Of a DNA stretch of 64,000 nt, positions 35,960 to 44,885 are shown piece after piece. The position numbers were made by a program, and so were the translations under genes. Origin of the DNA: Saccharopolyspora spinosa NRRL 18395 (GTDB lineage Bacteria; Actinomycetota; Actinomycetes; Mycobacteriales; Pseudonocardiaceae). The notes beneath the pieces are model-generated. The model was given only the letters and a program-made list of their open reading frames with translations. It was not told the DNA's origin and did no database searches. The stretch spans positions 1,175,118-1,239,117 of the forward strand of contig NZ_GL877878.1 of assembly GCF_000194155.1 (NCBI RefSeq), read 5' to 3'. Every line of letters starts with the position of its first letter. Within the stretch, counting starts at the first letter, position 1.

Positions 35960-36010
35960 GTGCGACGCACCACCATCATCGGCGACATCCACGGCTGCTC
36001 CGCGGAATTT
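35960..36010 (+). pseudogene. metallophosphatase N-terminal stub
   Basis: GTG then RRTTII G D I H G C S A E: the GDIHG metal-binding motif that opens PPP-type phosphoesterases. Homology ends after 17 residues at about 36010. Confidence 0.45.
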
Positions 36011-36173
36011 TCTCCTACGCCCGCAACCGGCTGGAAACCGCAGAGGGGCTGAACACACCCCAATCGCCCAGCTGAATCACCGCCGACCAGCCCCAACGAC
36101 CCCGCAGAAAGACACCTAGGATCTTCGGCGTTCCCGAACCCGAGCAACTCAACCGGTTGGAGGAGTACCCGCG

Positions 36174-36503
36174 ATGATCTTCATTACCGCCAAGTTCCGA
36201 GTCCGCCCCGAACACGCCGACCAGTGGCCGCAGATCGCCGCCGAATTCACCCAGGCGACCCGCGCCGAACCCGGCTGCCTCTGGTTCGACTGGTCCCGCA
36301 GCCTCGACGACCCCAACGAATACGTCCTGGTCGAAGCCTTCCGCGACGACGAAGCCGGCGCCGAGCACGTCCAGTCCGAACACTTCAAGAAGGCACAGCA
36401 GACACTGCCCCCGCACCTCGCCGAAACCCCACGGATCATCAACACGACCCTGGCCCAGCAGGACTGGTCCCTGCTGGGCGAAATGGCCGTACCCGAAAAC
36501 TGA
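36174..36503 (+). CDS. antibiotic biosynthesis monooxygenase (ABM) family protein
   Basis: 109 residues, single ferredoxin-like ABM domain: MIFITAKFRVRPEHADQWPQ, EPGCLWFDWSRSLDDPNEYV and EHVQSEHFKKAQQTL. Family members include YgiN-type quinol monooxygenases and polyketide quinone-forming enzymes that need no cofactor. The substrate is unknown. GGAGGAG lies 8 bases before ATG 36174 and TAGGAT at 36117-36122 may be the -10 box. Monocistronic. Confidence 0.9.
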   Translation: MIFITAKFRVRPEHADQWPQIAAEFTQATRAEPGCLWFDWSRSLDDPNEYVLVEAFRDDEAGAEHVQSEHFKKAQQTLPPHLAETPRIINTTLAQQDWSLLGEMAVPEN

Positions 36504-36552
36504 ACCGCCCAGGGGGCGGGCACGAAACCACCGCACCCGCCCCCCAACGCCA

Positions 36553-36855
36553 TCAGCCCGACGACCGCGCCAGACCCACCAGCAGCGCAGCGACCAAACC
36601 AGGCCGCGACCAATTGGGACAGAGCCCGGTCGGCAACTCCACGACCTCGATCTCATCCCACACCACCGACGCCGAGACCAACTCCGGCAACCGATCAAAA
36701 GTCACCGGCACCCCCCGCCACGCCGCCGCCCGCACACCCTGCCCACCGCCAACCGGATTGCTCAGCCGCAACAGCGAAACCGCCTCCGCGGCCCGCCACG
36801 CAAAACAGTCGTGGAACAACTCCTCCCGCGCGGAGTCCGAAGTCAACTCCAACAT
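36553..36855 (-). pseudogene. alpha/beta hydrolase, 3' part (split by Tn3-like element)
   Basis: 100 residues: MLELTSDSAREELFHDCFAW, then VPVTFDRLPELVSASVVWDE and EVVELPTGLCPNWSRPGLVA. The last piece is the C-terminal His region of EstC/MhpC-like hydrolases (normally ELPTDH...SRP), here with Cys in place of the His context. Its first codons are exactly those that follow DGM in the 5' part at 38582 once the element and one AACAT copy are removed. Confidence 0.72.
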
Positions 36856-36907
36856 GGGGCGTGAGTAGCAGCCGAACAAGATCCTCCGGTAAGAGCTGGA
36901 GGGCTGA

Positions 36908-37105
36908 TCACTGCGCATCGAGCTGATCTCGGTCGTGGTCGTCGGCCTCAAGGATTGCTTCGTAGGAGGCGGGGTTCCACCAGCGGGCGATGGCGGTGTC
37001 GAAGAGGTGACGGAGGTCGTCGGGTTCGAGGGCGTCGACCTCGACTTGGACGAGCTGGCCGTGCTCAGCGACGAACCGTGGCGCGCGGGAGTCGGTAGCC
37101 TTTCC
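36908..37105 (-). pseudogene. C-terminal relic of an unidentified mobile-element protein
   Basis: DSRAPRFVAEHGQLVQVEVD then ALEPDDLRHLFDTAIARWWN, PASYEAILEADDHDRDQLDA and a stop at 36908. The pattern (FVAEHG...EVDALEP.DLR.L...AI...W...YEA.L..E) recurs at the end of proteins on actinomycete plasmids and integrative elements, function unknown to me. No start is present. Confidence 0.45.
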
Positions 37106-37237
37106 GGGCTGGGGCGGCAGATCGTATTCGCGGAATGGTTATCGGTGCGCTGGTGCCAATGTCCGGTGTCAGTTGCACGGATGACCGGACTCGTATGCAC
37201 GTCTGGTTTCCGGGCAGGGCTGCCGAGTTCCGTAGGA

Positions 37238-37717
37238 TCACGTTTTCGATGCTTTGGCCGCCAGCGACGGGCGGACCAGGCCGGTAACCAGAACGACTAG
37301 CGCGACCAGCAAGAGCGCTGCGTCGATCGCGTGACCGGTTTCCCAGCTCGTGCGCAGCCCCGGAAAACCCGGCGGGACCCGCGGCCGTGCCGAGATAAAG
37401 GCATCGTTGACCGGAGACACCACGACGAACCACAGCAGCAGCACCAATCCCTGGATCACCGACGACACGGAAACGGGAACGAACAGGGCGCGGTTGCGGC
37501 GGACCAGTATCGCGAGAGCCACGCTCGTCAACAGCGCGCCTACCTCCACCACAGCCCCGACGGTGCCAAAAAACGGGTACAGCGAGGTGTTCAACCGGGT
37601 ATAGAGCTCCGGCGGATACCCCAGCTTCGGAGCCATCTCAAGCACGTGCGCGAACAGCAACCCCAGGCTCAGCGCGAGCAGAACGACTGAGCCCACAGCC
37701 AGAATCCGAGGCACCAT
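37238..37717 (-). CDS. DUF1772-like four-helix membrane protein
   Basis: 159 residues with four hydrophobic helices: LAVGSVVLLALSLGLLFAHV, LTSVALAILV, SVIQGLVLLLWFVVVSP and AALLLVALVVLVTGL. DUF1772 includes anthrone-oxygenase-like proteins that need no cofactor, and many of unknown role. The conserved polar residues between helices (PPELYTRLN, W.TGHAID) fit. ATG 37717 has no clear ribosome site. It sits inside the Tn3-like element as cargo. Confidence 0.75.
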   Translation of the reverse strand: MVPRILAVGSVVLLALSLGLLFAHVLEMAPKLGYPPELYTRLNTSLYPFFGTVGAVVEVGALLTSVALAILVRRNRALFVPVSVSSVIQGLVLLLWFVVVSPVNDAFISARPRVPPGFPGLRTSWETGHAIDAALLLVALVVLVTGLVRPSLAAKASKT

Positions 37718-37891
37718 TGCCCAATTGTTTCATGTGGACTGTCGCCACGTGTCTCGGCGAACACCGGGAAAGCGACGTTCACGCGGGTGGGCGAGGCAAA
37801 CATCGCCGTGTAGTCCGGGTCGGGCGAGTACAGCGTCCACTTGCGGCCGTGCCGTCGAGGCCCCGCAGCGGCCCCCGCGTCGGGCGAGACG

Positions 37892-38560
37892 CTAGCCAGT
37901 TCGACCAGTCCAGCGTTTCGAGTCCCGCGCGAACACTTCGCGGTGCCGCAACGCACGGTGCAGCGCCTCCAGGACGCACAGCGCGTAGGCGTGCTTGTCC
38001 ACGCACCCTGGTTCCAGATCCTCGCCAGCGGTCACGAGTTTGCGCCACGAGCCCACCACCAGGTCCTCGCGGATCTCGCTGATGCGGACCTTCTTGCGGC
38101 CGATCAGCTCGGGCAACTCGGCCACCGCGTCCAGCACCGGCTGGCCGGCCGGTGTCGCCCCGAACGGGATGGCCTCGGCCAACAGCGGCAGAAACGGCCG
38201 CACCACCGCCCACCGGGACACCGTCACCGTGGCATCGAACAGGGCTTTCGAGGTCTCCACCCGCGTCCAGGCCCGCGCCGCCAAAAACTCGTCCACCTCG
38301 TCGGCGGCATCGGCGAAGTCCCGGTAGCCGAACTCGCGGCGAATCTCCGCCGTGTGCTCCCACTGGGTGGCCTGTCTTTCGGCGTAGGACTTCACACACG
38401 ACGGGTCGGCGATCTCCAACTGTTCCGCCAGAAAGTCCACCACCACGGTGGGCACGTCCAGCGGATCCGCCAGGAACGTCCCCAAATACCGCACCGTCGA
38501 AAGCTGAAGGCTGAATCCGAGACGGTTGTGCTGGCCACGATGCCGCCGGACCAGCTCACG
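37892..38560 (-). pseudogene. tnpA: Tn3-family transposase TnpA, N-terminal fragment
   Basis: About 215 residues: ELVRRHRGQHNRLGFSLQLS then VRYLGTFLADPLDVPTVVVD FLAEQLEIADP, YAERQATQWEHTAEIRREFG are the DUF4158 N-terminal domain of Tn3-type transposases. It ends after ALRHREVFARDSKRW; the DDE catalytic domain is missing. The first 60 or so residues are also missing, as the frame runs directly into the right terminal repeat. Belongs to the remnant at 36856-38581. Confidence 0.85.
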
Positions 38561-38581
38561 GTCGGCTGCTACTCACACCCC

Positions 38582-38975
38582 AACATGCCATCCCTGCGCC
38601 AGCGCACCGATTCCCGCGCCCCAGGCTCCGCAGAAGGAGGGAGCCAGATCCGCCAAACTCTGCCGACATCCGGCAACGCCCCAGCGAGATACACCAGCCG
38701 CCGCACCGCCAGATACTCCACAGCAGCCTCCGTGATCACCGCACCGCCATACGAATGCCCGCACAGCACCACCGGCCCGGACACCGCATCCAGGACCTCC
38801 CGCACATGCCCGGCATCATCGTGCAGATCACCAGCAGCATCGCGAATACCACCGAACCCACTGGGCAAGTCCGCAACCATGCACCCCACCCCGAATCCGC
38901 CAGACCAGCAACGACATCACGCCACGACCACGGCCCGAGGAAATTGCCGTGCACCAGCAGCACCGTCGCCACCAT
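38582..38975 (-). pseudogene. alpha/beta hydrolase, 5' part (split by Tn3-like element)
   Basis: MVATVLLVHGNFLGPWSWRD VVAGLADSG opens the gene (HGxxxGxWSW oxyanion loop). After a frameshift near 38890 it continues MVADLPSGFGGIRDAAGDLH, VVLCGHSYGGAVI (nucleophile GHSYGG) and YLAGALPDVG, ending RWRRDGM at the Tn3 boundary. With the 3' part this makes a near-complete 270-residue hydrolase carrying one frameshift and one insertion. Confidence 0.78.
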
Positions 38976-39072
38976 GCCCGAAGCCCAGGCCTCAGAACCC
39001 ACCAAGCACGCGACGTTCACCCAGCGCTGACCACCGCCGAGGAAGTGCAGCAACCGCATACGACGCCGGGCA

Positions 39073-39588
39073 TCAAGACTCGAACCGCAACGGCGTCAAC
39101 TGCTCGATGTCATGACGCAAACGCAGCTCAGCCACCGCAGCACGATCCACACCACCCGGTGCATCCAGGATCTCCAACAACTCCTCGAAATACCGCTCAT
39201 GATTCGAAGGCGGCGAAGACTGGAAGAACATCCGTGCCACCACATCACCCCGATTGGCGAAAGCATGCGGACAACCAGGCGGGACGAACATGACACTGCC
39301 CGGACCAGCACGACACACCCGCTGACCCGACTCGCCCTCCCACTCCGACCAACCATCCCCGTCGCGAACTACTGGCTCGAACGCCAACACCTCCAGCTCA
39401 CCCTCCAGCACGTAGAACAACTCCTCGCTGCGGGCATGCACATGCGCACCAACATCGAAACCGGGCGGCACCACCACCTCGAAACTCGACGCCGCCATCG
39501 AATGCGCCCCGGTGACCTTGAAGGTCACATCCTGCGCACCCGTGACGATGCGCTTCCCATCACCAGGCGGAACGACGAAACCCTCCAT
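39073..39588 (-). CDS. cupin-fold protein, candidate quinone-forming monooxygenase
   Basis: 171 residues. Cupin motif 1 is GAHVHARSEELFYVLEGELE (G(X)5HXH(X)3,4E(X)6G) and motif 2 PGCPHAFANRGD. The C-terminal tail (YFEELLEILDAPGGVDRAAV) is that of single-domain cupins tied to polyketide pathways. In streptomycetes a cupin encoded with RppA oxidises tetrahydroxynaphthalene to flaviolin; the position here, third after rppA and the P450, suggests the same (inference). ATG 39588 has GGAAGGT 9 bases upstream; 31 bp separate it from the P450 stop. Confidence 0.85.
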   Translation of the reverse strand: MEGFVVPPGDGKRIVTGAQDVTFKVTGAHSMAASSFEVVVPPGFDVGAHVHARSEELFYVLEGELEVLAFEPVVRDGDGWSEWEGESGQRVCRAGPGSVMFVPPGCPHAFANRGDVVARMFFQSSPPSNHERYFEELLEILDAPGGVDRAAVAELRLRHDIEQLTPLRFES

Positions 39589-39619
39589 CAACCCAGCACC
39601 TTCCCTGAACCAACAACGA

Positions 39620-40828
39620 TTACCAGGCCACTGGCAGATCGACCGGACCACGGATCATGACGTCCCGCCGCCACCGCACCTCATCCGGCGAAACCGCCAA
39701 CCGAAGCCGGGGGAGACGATCCAACAACACCCCCAGCAGAACCTGCGCCTCCATCCGCGCCAACAACGGACCCACGCAGTAATGCGGACCGTGCCCGAAA
39801 GCCAGATGCGGAACCTCCGCACGATCCAGATCCACCCGCTCCGGATGCGGGAACACCTCCGCATCCCAATTAGCCGCCACATATGAGATGTGCACGACAT
39901 CCCCAGCCCGGATCCGCACACCCCGAATCACGACATCCTCGGTGGCAACCCGCGGCTGCCCCACACCGCGCTTATGCGGAACGAAGCGCAGCAGTTCCTC
40001 CACCGCATTCGGAATCAGCCCCGGCTCAGCCACCAACCGCTCCCACAAACCCGCCTCGGTCAACAGCACGTACAACATGCTCGAACTGTTGTAGCGCACC
40101 GCATGCCACCCGTTCAGCGACACCAGCACCACCAACGCACCCAGTTCCTCATCACCGATCTCGCCACGATCACGAGCATCCGCCAGCACCGTCACCAGAT
40201 CATCACGCGGCCACGCACGACGGCGCGCCACCAACTTCTGGAAGTACTCGTACAACTCATCCTTGATCCGACCGTTGCGGGCAACCTCCGCCTCGTTACG
40301 AGCCATGCTGAACAACGTCTCCGCGCACCACATCAACCAGGACCGGTCAGCCACCGGAATGCCCACGACCTCACCGATCATCGTCATCGGAAACGGCGCC
40401 ACCACGTGCTCGACCAGGTCAGCAGGCCGCCCCGCAGCCACCAGCGCATCCACCCGCTCGGCCACCACCTGCTCGGCACGCACCCGCAACCGCTCGACGT
40501 TGCGCTGCGCGAACACCTTCGCCGCCACCCGCCGGATCCGCGCATGCTCAGGCGGATCCGAATAGCTCACCGCCCGATCCAACGGGATGACGTGCTTGGT
40601 CATCCGCGGAAACGGCCGACCCGCGATCGCCGCCCGGCTGAACCTCGGATCCGAGGTGACGAACTTGACGTCCTCGTACCGCGTCACCAACCACGCCTCG
40701 CCCTCACCGAAGCGCATCCGGATCCGGGCCACCGGCTCCTCCCGGAGGAACTCGGCCAGATCCGGGTCGAAACCCACCCCGGAAATGTTCGGCGGATCGT
40801 AGGACCGAAGAGGGCACCCATCCGACAT
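39620..40828 (-). CDS. cytochrome P450, CYP158-like, of the rppA operon
   Basis: 402 residues. Heme-binding loop FGHGPHYCVG (Cys near residue 350), K-helix EELLRF (about 281) and the C-helix DPPEHARIRRVAAKVF are canonical. The I-helix reads VSLNGWHAVRYNSSSML, lacking the usual (A/G)GxxT acid-alcohol pair, as is known in CYP158A-type enzymes that couple flaviolin. Predicted role: oxidative coupling of naphthoquinones to pigment dimers or polymers. ATG 40828 overlaps the rppA stop as TGATG and has GGGAGGT upstream. No membrane anchor. Confidence 0.9.
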   Translation of the reverse strand: MSDGCPLRSYDPPNISGVGFDPDLAEFLREEPVARIRMRFGEGEAWLVTRYEDVKFVTSDPRFSRAAIAGRPFPRMTKHVIPLDRAVSYSDPPEHARIRRVAAKVFAQRNVERLRVRAEQVVAERVDALVAAGRPADLVEHVVAPFPMTMIGEVVGIPVADRSWLMWCAETLFSMARNEAEVARNGRIKDELYEYFQKLVARRRAWPRDDLVTVLADARDRGEIGDEELGALVVLVSLNGWHAVRYNSSSMLYVLLTEAGLWERLVAEPGLIPNAVEELLRFVPHKRGVGQPRVATEDVVIRGVRIRAGDVVHISYVAANWDAEVFPHPERVDLDRAEVPHLAFGHGPHYCVGPLLARMEAQVLLGVLLDRLPRLRLAVSPDEVRWRRDVMIRGPVDLPVAW

Positions 40829-41934
40829 CAACGACCTCCCAACGACGGGACGGACTCACTCCGAGGACGGACGAACGACACCTGCGGATCCGGCAACCAA
40901 CTGCCGACCGCCATCTCCGCGCTGATACCAGGACCGAAACCCGCGATCAGTCCACGCGCCCGGGCAGTCAGCGAATCCTCGTCGAACATCCGCAACAACG
41001 CATCGAGCACGACACCGCTGGCGATGTTGCCGTACTCGGTGAGCGTCGCCCGGCTGAACCGGAACGCCACCGGCGGCACCCCCAGGAACTTCGTGAGATC
41101 ATCGAGGATCCGGGGCCCGCCAGCGTGGACGATGTAGAAGTCCAGGCCGGCGACATCCCACCGATGACGATCCACCAATGCGCGCAGCGCGGGCGCCAGC
41201 GGCTTCATCGTCGTCGGCACCCGCTTGTCCAACCGGAAGTGGAAACCCGTGTCCTTGACCTGGTAGGAAATCCAATCCTCGGTGTCCGCGATGATCGCCG
41301 AGGCGTTGCGCTCCAGGAGAACCCCGCTACCACCGGCACCCCGCACAACAGCAGCGGCGACCGCATCACCGAACAGCCCGTTGGACAACAACGAACCGAT
41401 GTCGTGGTCGTCGGGCTGGTAGCACAACGAGCAGAACTCGCAAGCGATGATCAGGGCGTTCGAGTCGGGGTAGGCGGTGCAGAAGTCGTGGGCGCGGTTG
41501 ATCGCCGCACCGCCCGCGGCGCACCCGAGCTGGGCGATCGGCAACTGCCGGGTGTCGTGGCGGAACCCCATCGAGTTGATCAGCCACGACGTCAGCGACG
41601 GCATCATGAACCCGGTGCACGACACGTACACCAGCAGGTCGATGTCCTCCACGCGCAATCCGGAGTTGGTCAGGGCCTGGGCCACGACGGCGGGCACGCG
41701 CTGCTTGGCGTGCTCCTCGTAGATCCTGTTGCGCGCCTCGAACCCCGGGTGCTGCAGCGTTTCGGAGATGGGGCGGATGAGGTGGCGCTTGCGGACCCCG
41801 GTGTTGCTGATCAACCGCAGAACCAGGGGGAGTTGTGGATGGTCGGCGTGGACACGTCGGGCGAGTTCGAGGGTTTCCTCCGCCGTGATGACATGTTCGG
41901 GCACTGCAACCGCCGGTCTGCACAGGACTGCCAC
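40828..41934 (-). CDS. rppA: type III polyketide synthase, 1,3,6,8-tetrahydroxynaphthalene synthase
   Basis: 368 residues, close throughout to RppA. It condenses five malonyl-CoA units to tetrahydroxynaphthalene, the precursor of flaviolin and HPQ melanin. Catalytic Cys lies in QLGCAAGGAA (near residue 138), His in FYIVHAGGPRILDD and Asn in EYGNIASGV. The start VAVLCRPAVAVPEHVIT matches the known N terminus; GTG 41934 follows GGAGG at 5 bases, so longer starts are rejected. First gene of the operon with the P450 and cupin. Gene name rests on strong sequence resemblance. Confidence 0.95.
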   Translation of the reverse strand: MAVLCRPAVAVPEHVITAEETLELARRVHADHPQLPLVLRLISNTGVRKRHLIRPISETLQHPGFEARNRIYEEHAKQRVPAVVAQALTNSGLRVEDIDLLVYVSCTGFMMPSLTSWLINSMGFRHDTRQLPIAQLGCAAGGAAINRAHDFCTAYPDSNALIIACEFCSLCYQPDDHDIGSLLSNGLFGDAVAAAVVRGAGGSGVLLERNASAIIADTEDWISYQVKDTGFHFRLDKRVPTTMKPLAPALRALVDRHRWDVAGLDFYIVHAGGPRILDDLTKFLGVPPVAFRFSRATLTEYGNIASGVVLDALLRMFDEDSLTARARGLIAGFGPGISAEMAVGSWLPDPQVSFVRPRSESVPSLGGR

Positions 41935-42353
41935 CAATGCCTCCAGAAGTACGAGCGCACGGGTCTTTCTGTCGTGGAGTGGACTGGGTTCGCCGTTCAT
42001 CATCCGGCGGGGGCGGCATCGCGGCGACCTGCCGGAGCACCGTTTCCCCCGGCATAACCACTGATGGAGGGATTTCAGCCTTGGACGCAAGGGGAGTGGC
42101 GTCGAGATCGGCGGTCGGTCGCCGGGCAGCGATGGGCACGAACCAACCCGGTGTGCAGCCCAGCTGATCTCGGCGCACTGCTCGAAAGGGTGCCGACGCA
42201 ACAGAATCGTCGAGACGGACCGCTGGCGTCGGCGGCAGTGGTGCCCGTCGATGTTGCACGACTTCGTGGCGTCGACCCGAAACCCACGGACGTGTCCGGC
42301 TGGAGGAGGGCTGCGGTCGAACCTCTCATCAGCTCCCGAATCTATTACTTAAC

Positions 42354-42367
42354 ATAATGTACATTAT
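42354..42367. promoter_or_regulatory. ATAATGTACATTAT palindrome (operator candidate 1)
   Basis: Perfect 14-bp palindrome in an A/T-rich island about 420 bp upstream of rppA. It shares the form ATAAT-N4-ATTAT with the centre of the 42-bp palindrome at 42999-43040. Confidence 0.55.
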
Positions 42368-42998
42368 CGGCGTTTGATCGAGCTGCGGCGACGAGCCCAG
42401 AAGGGCCTTGTTGCGCCTCGTCGGCTCTGGTCACTGGCCACATCGGACATCGACTGGCGTTGTGTCGATGAGCTGGACGACGCGACTTCATACTGGGCGC
42501 CGACGGGACCTGCCGATGACGCATCCGGACGCGAACCCTGAAGGCGCGTCGCAATGAGTCGACGCCTGTGGCGCTTCGTTCTCGCAGTCGTCGCGCGGAT
42601 GGCCGAGCTCGACGAGCCAGCTGATGGCGCGACATGTCGACCAGGCCAAGCTCTCCCGCAGCAAACAGGCTTGCTTCTCCCAGGGACCCTGTGTCCGTCC
42701 AGCAACCTATTAACGTCACAGTGACAAAACTGGGCGGTCGAACGTAGGGCTCATCTACAGCATCGATGGAGCCGGCTCGATCCACGAAGATCCAAATGAT
42801 CTACGGCGGGCCGATCCTGATTCGCCAGGAAGCCTACGACGTTGGAGCGACTTTGCCGCATGATCGACCGACAGGCGCGCGATGCGCCGTCGTCGGAGAA
42901 GCAGCTTGTAGGAGCATCCATTCGTGACAGAAGTTGATCAGCATGGGTGGGTACCCGCCATCCCCCGCGAAGGCCCCTGGTGCACCCCTGTAGGCCCT
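42368..42998. other. 630-bp stretch without a supported gene
   Basis: Lies between the two ATAAT-N4-ATTAT palindromes. No frame shows convincing homology. Minus-strand pieces such as EASLFAAGELGLVDMSRHQL loosely recall a TetR N terminus but are too degraded to call. GTCACAGTGAC near 42716 is a further small palindrome. Confidence 0.4.
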
Positions 42999-43040
42999 TC
43001 TCCGTTTGATGGATAATCAACATTATCCATCAAACGGAGA
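42999..43040. promoter_or_regulatory. perfect 42-bp palindrome (operator or IR junction)
   Basis: The 19-base arm TCTCCGTTTGATGGATAAT is followed by CAAC and then its exact reverse complement. The core GGATAAT-CAAC-ATTATCC repeats the ATAAT-N4-ATTAT pattern of 42354-42367. Both outer ends read AACGGAGA, like a ribosome-binding site on each strand. It is either a strong operator of a divergent promoter or two abutting terminal repeats of an insertion element. Confidence 0.6.
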
Positions 43041-43270
43041 GAACTTCCGTTGCACTGTCCAATGAATCCAAGGCATCCCTTCCACGCGCCGCATGCGTTT
43101 TGGCGCGTTGGTTGTCTGTGACGCGCGGCGAGTAGCCCAGTCCCCCTAGAGTCCCCCTCATGCCGTGCTGAGCGTGCACCTCTCCCCCGGCCCACCAGTC
43201 TGCGGTCCCCTGATGGTGCGTGCCACCGCCCCCTGGTTCCGGCGACGGCCTCGAACACGCATTCCTCTCC

Positions 43271-43630
43271 GACTCTACTTGGTGCCCCAGACCGGCTTCA
43301 GCACCTCCCAGGCGGGCATGCTGTTCACGATCTACGGGCTCGTCGTCGCGATGGCCTACCCGATGATCGTCTTCGGGTTCGTCGTGTGGATCTCCTACGC
43401 CGCCCCGCAGAACCGGCTGTCCTCGACCATGTGTTGGTTCTGGTGCTCGTGTACTCGCTCGGCGTCGGCGTCTTCGGCTTCTACCTGTCAAGCCTGGCGA
43501 TCCCGTGGCGGTGACCACCCTCTCCAGCGCGATCGCGTTCGTCGCCGTCGCCCGCGCCTGCGGCCACCAGGAGGCCTACCTGCCCGGCCTGGCGATTCGC
43601 CGCATCAGCCGACCTACCCCGATGGAGTGG
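43271..43630 (+). pseudogene. MFS transporter fragments
   Basis: LRLYLVPQTGFSTSQAGMLF TIYGLVVAMAYPMIV is an MFS helix pair with its loop. VLVLVYSLGVGVFGFYLSSL then AIPWR-stop and TTLSSAIAFVAVARACGHQE lie in other frames. Hydrophobic but broken by several frameshifts; no intact gene. Confidence 0.5.
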
Positions 43631-43632
43631 TG

Positions 43633-44539
43633 CGTGGTTCCGGCCGCATCGTGGAGGCTTGGGTAGCGGATGGGACTCGGGATCGTTCCCTCGAACGTCA
43701 GCGGCGCGGGCAGCGGATTCTGATTCCGCTGCTTCCGGCTGATTCCACGGTCTCCGACGAGGTGCGTGCGGAGTTGCTGGCCGAGGTGGTGTGCCAGACG
43801 TTGACCGCTGGGACAGAGCCCACCTCGGAATACGCGCAGCGCCTCGCGGCGGCCACGGTGGCTTACCTGGACGAATCGTTGGACAGCGCAGAAGCGAAGT
43901 ATCAGGCCCTGTGGTGGGCCTGGGTGAGGTGGCGCGCGGCGAGATTGACCGGGGTCCTTCGCGCGGCGGTCGGGGCACCGGTGCCCGGACGAGTTCGAGG
44001 GGTCGGTGCCACGGCCAGCCGAGGGTCCGGAGTGGATCGGCTGGCAGCTGGCAGGTCTGCGTTCGGCGGCGGATCCGGACGAGTTGCTGGCGCGGAAGAA
44101 ACTTGCGCGGGATGTGGCGTGGGCGCGGTTGAGGCGGCGCCATCCGGTCAAGGAACGGGCTTGCGGCGGCGGAGCTGGTGCCGCGCGGTGTGAGGTGGCG
44201 CGTCCAGTGTCGGATTCGGTGCGCGGTTTCGCGGGTGCGGCTGGTGTCGTGGCGGCAACGGCCCGCGTGCTGACCTCGATCGCGGAGGGCGAATCGCTGC
44301 GACCGGGCGAGGTTTTGGTGACGACAGTGACGAACGTGGGGTGGACACCGTTGTTCCCGCGGGCCGCAGCGGTGGTGACGGATGTGGGTGCGCCGTTGTC
44401 GCATGCTGCGATCGTGGCTCGGGAGTTGAGGATTCCTGCCGTGGTGGGTTGCGGGAATGCCACGCGTCTGCGCAGCGGTGATCGGGTGCAGGTGGATGGA
44501 GCTGCGGGAACAGTCGAGGTCCTGGCCCCTGATGCCTGA
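43633..44539 (+). pseudogene. unknown protein joined to PEP-utilising mobile (phosphohistidine) domain
   Basis: First part (43633 to about 43985): RIVEAWVADGTRDRSLERQR ... VRAELLAEVVCQTLTAGTEP, natural-looking but unrecognised. After a frameshift, EWIGWQLAGLRSAADPDELL ARKKLARDVAWAR continues. From about 44195 a clear swivelling domain follows: GEVLVTTVTNVGWTPLFPRA and TDVGAPLSHAAIVARELRIP with the phospho-accepting His, as in rifampin phosphotransferase and PEP synthase. The ATP-grasp part is absent, so the domain is an orphan relic. Confidence 0.6.
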
Positions 44540-44576
44540 CGCGATCCCGGGGCGGCGGGCGACCCACGCGGACCCG

Positions 44577-44885
44577 TTAGGGTCGCCAGCGGGCGCTGTA
44601 GCCGGGGCGGTCGGCATAGGGCAGGCCGAGCAGGGCTCGGGTGGGGCAGCCGCGCTCGTCTTCCGGCGGATAGCTCTCCCCCAGTGCGTCGCACGGGCCC
44701 TCGCCGCTGCCGCAGTGGTGGTGGGTGGTCAGCAGGCGGGCCTTGAGTTCGCATTCGCGGAATCCCCGGATCGGGGTGATCAGGCATGCGCGGGTGGAGC
44801 CGGTTTCCGCGTCTTCCCTGGCGACGCGCAGTAGTTCGAGATCGATGTCGAGCTGCCGGCGCAGGAACTGGACGAACCGGTCCAT
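44577..44885 (-). CDS. DUF6221-like small protein
   Basis: 102 residues. MDRFVQFLRRQLDIDLELLR, ...RECELKARLLTTHHHCGSGE and the ending LLGLPYADRPGYSARWRP follow the DUF6221 pattern (C-terminal LPYADHPDY..EW). Family members are common in actinomycete accessory regions and phage-like DNA; function unknown. Conserved Cys/His (HHHCG...C) could bind metal. ATG 44885 has GGGGGAG 7 bases upstream. Confidence 0.75.
   Translation of the reverse strand: MDRFVQFLRRQLDIDLELLRVAREDAETGSTRACLITPIRGFRECELKARLLTTHHHCGSGEGPCDALGESYPPEDERGCPTRALLGLPYADRPGYSARWRP

Larger units (their letters stand above)
36856..38581. mobile_element. Tn3-family element remnant with intact ends
   Basis: The left end GGGGCGTGAGTAGCAGCCGA (36856-36875) and right end (reverse complement of 38562-38581) GGGGTGTGAGTAGCAGCCGA match at 19 of 20 bases and begin GGGG, as Tn3-family repeats do. 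AACAT flanks both sides (36851-36855 and 38582-38586), the 5-bp duplication expected of Tn3 transposition. Inside are an N-terminal TnpA fragment, a DUF1772 gene and an unidentified relic. At 1.73 kb without full TnpA it cannot move by itself. It splits a hydrolase gene. Confidence 0.85.

Noticed and set aside
36935..37300. 121-codon plus-strand ORF
   Set aside because: Antisense to a natural-looking minus-strand relic (36908-37105) and ends in unrelated sequence.
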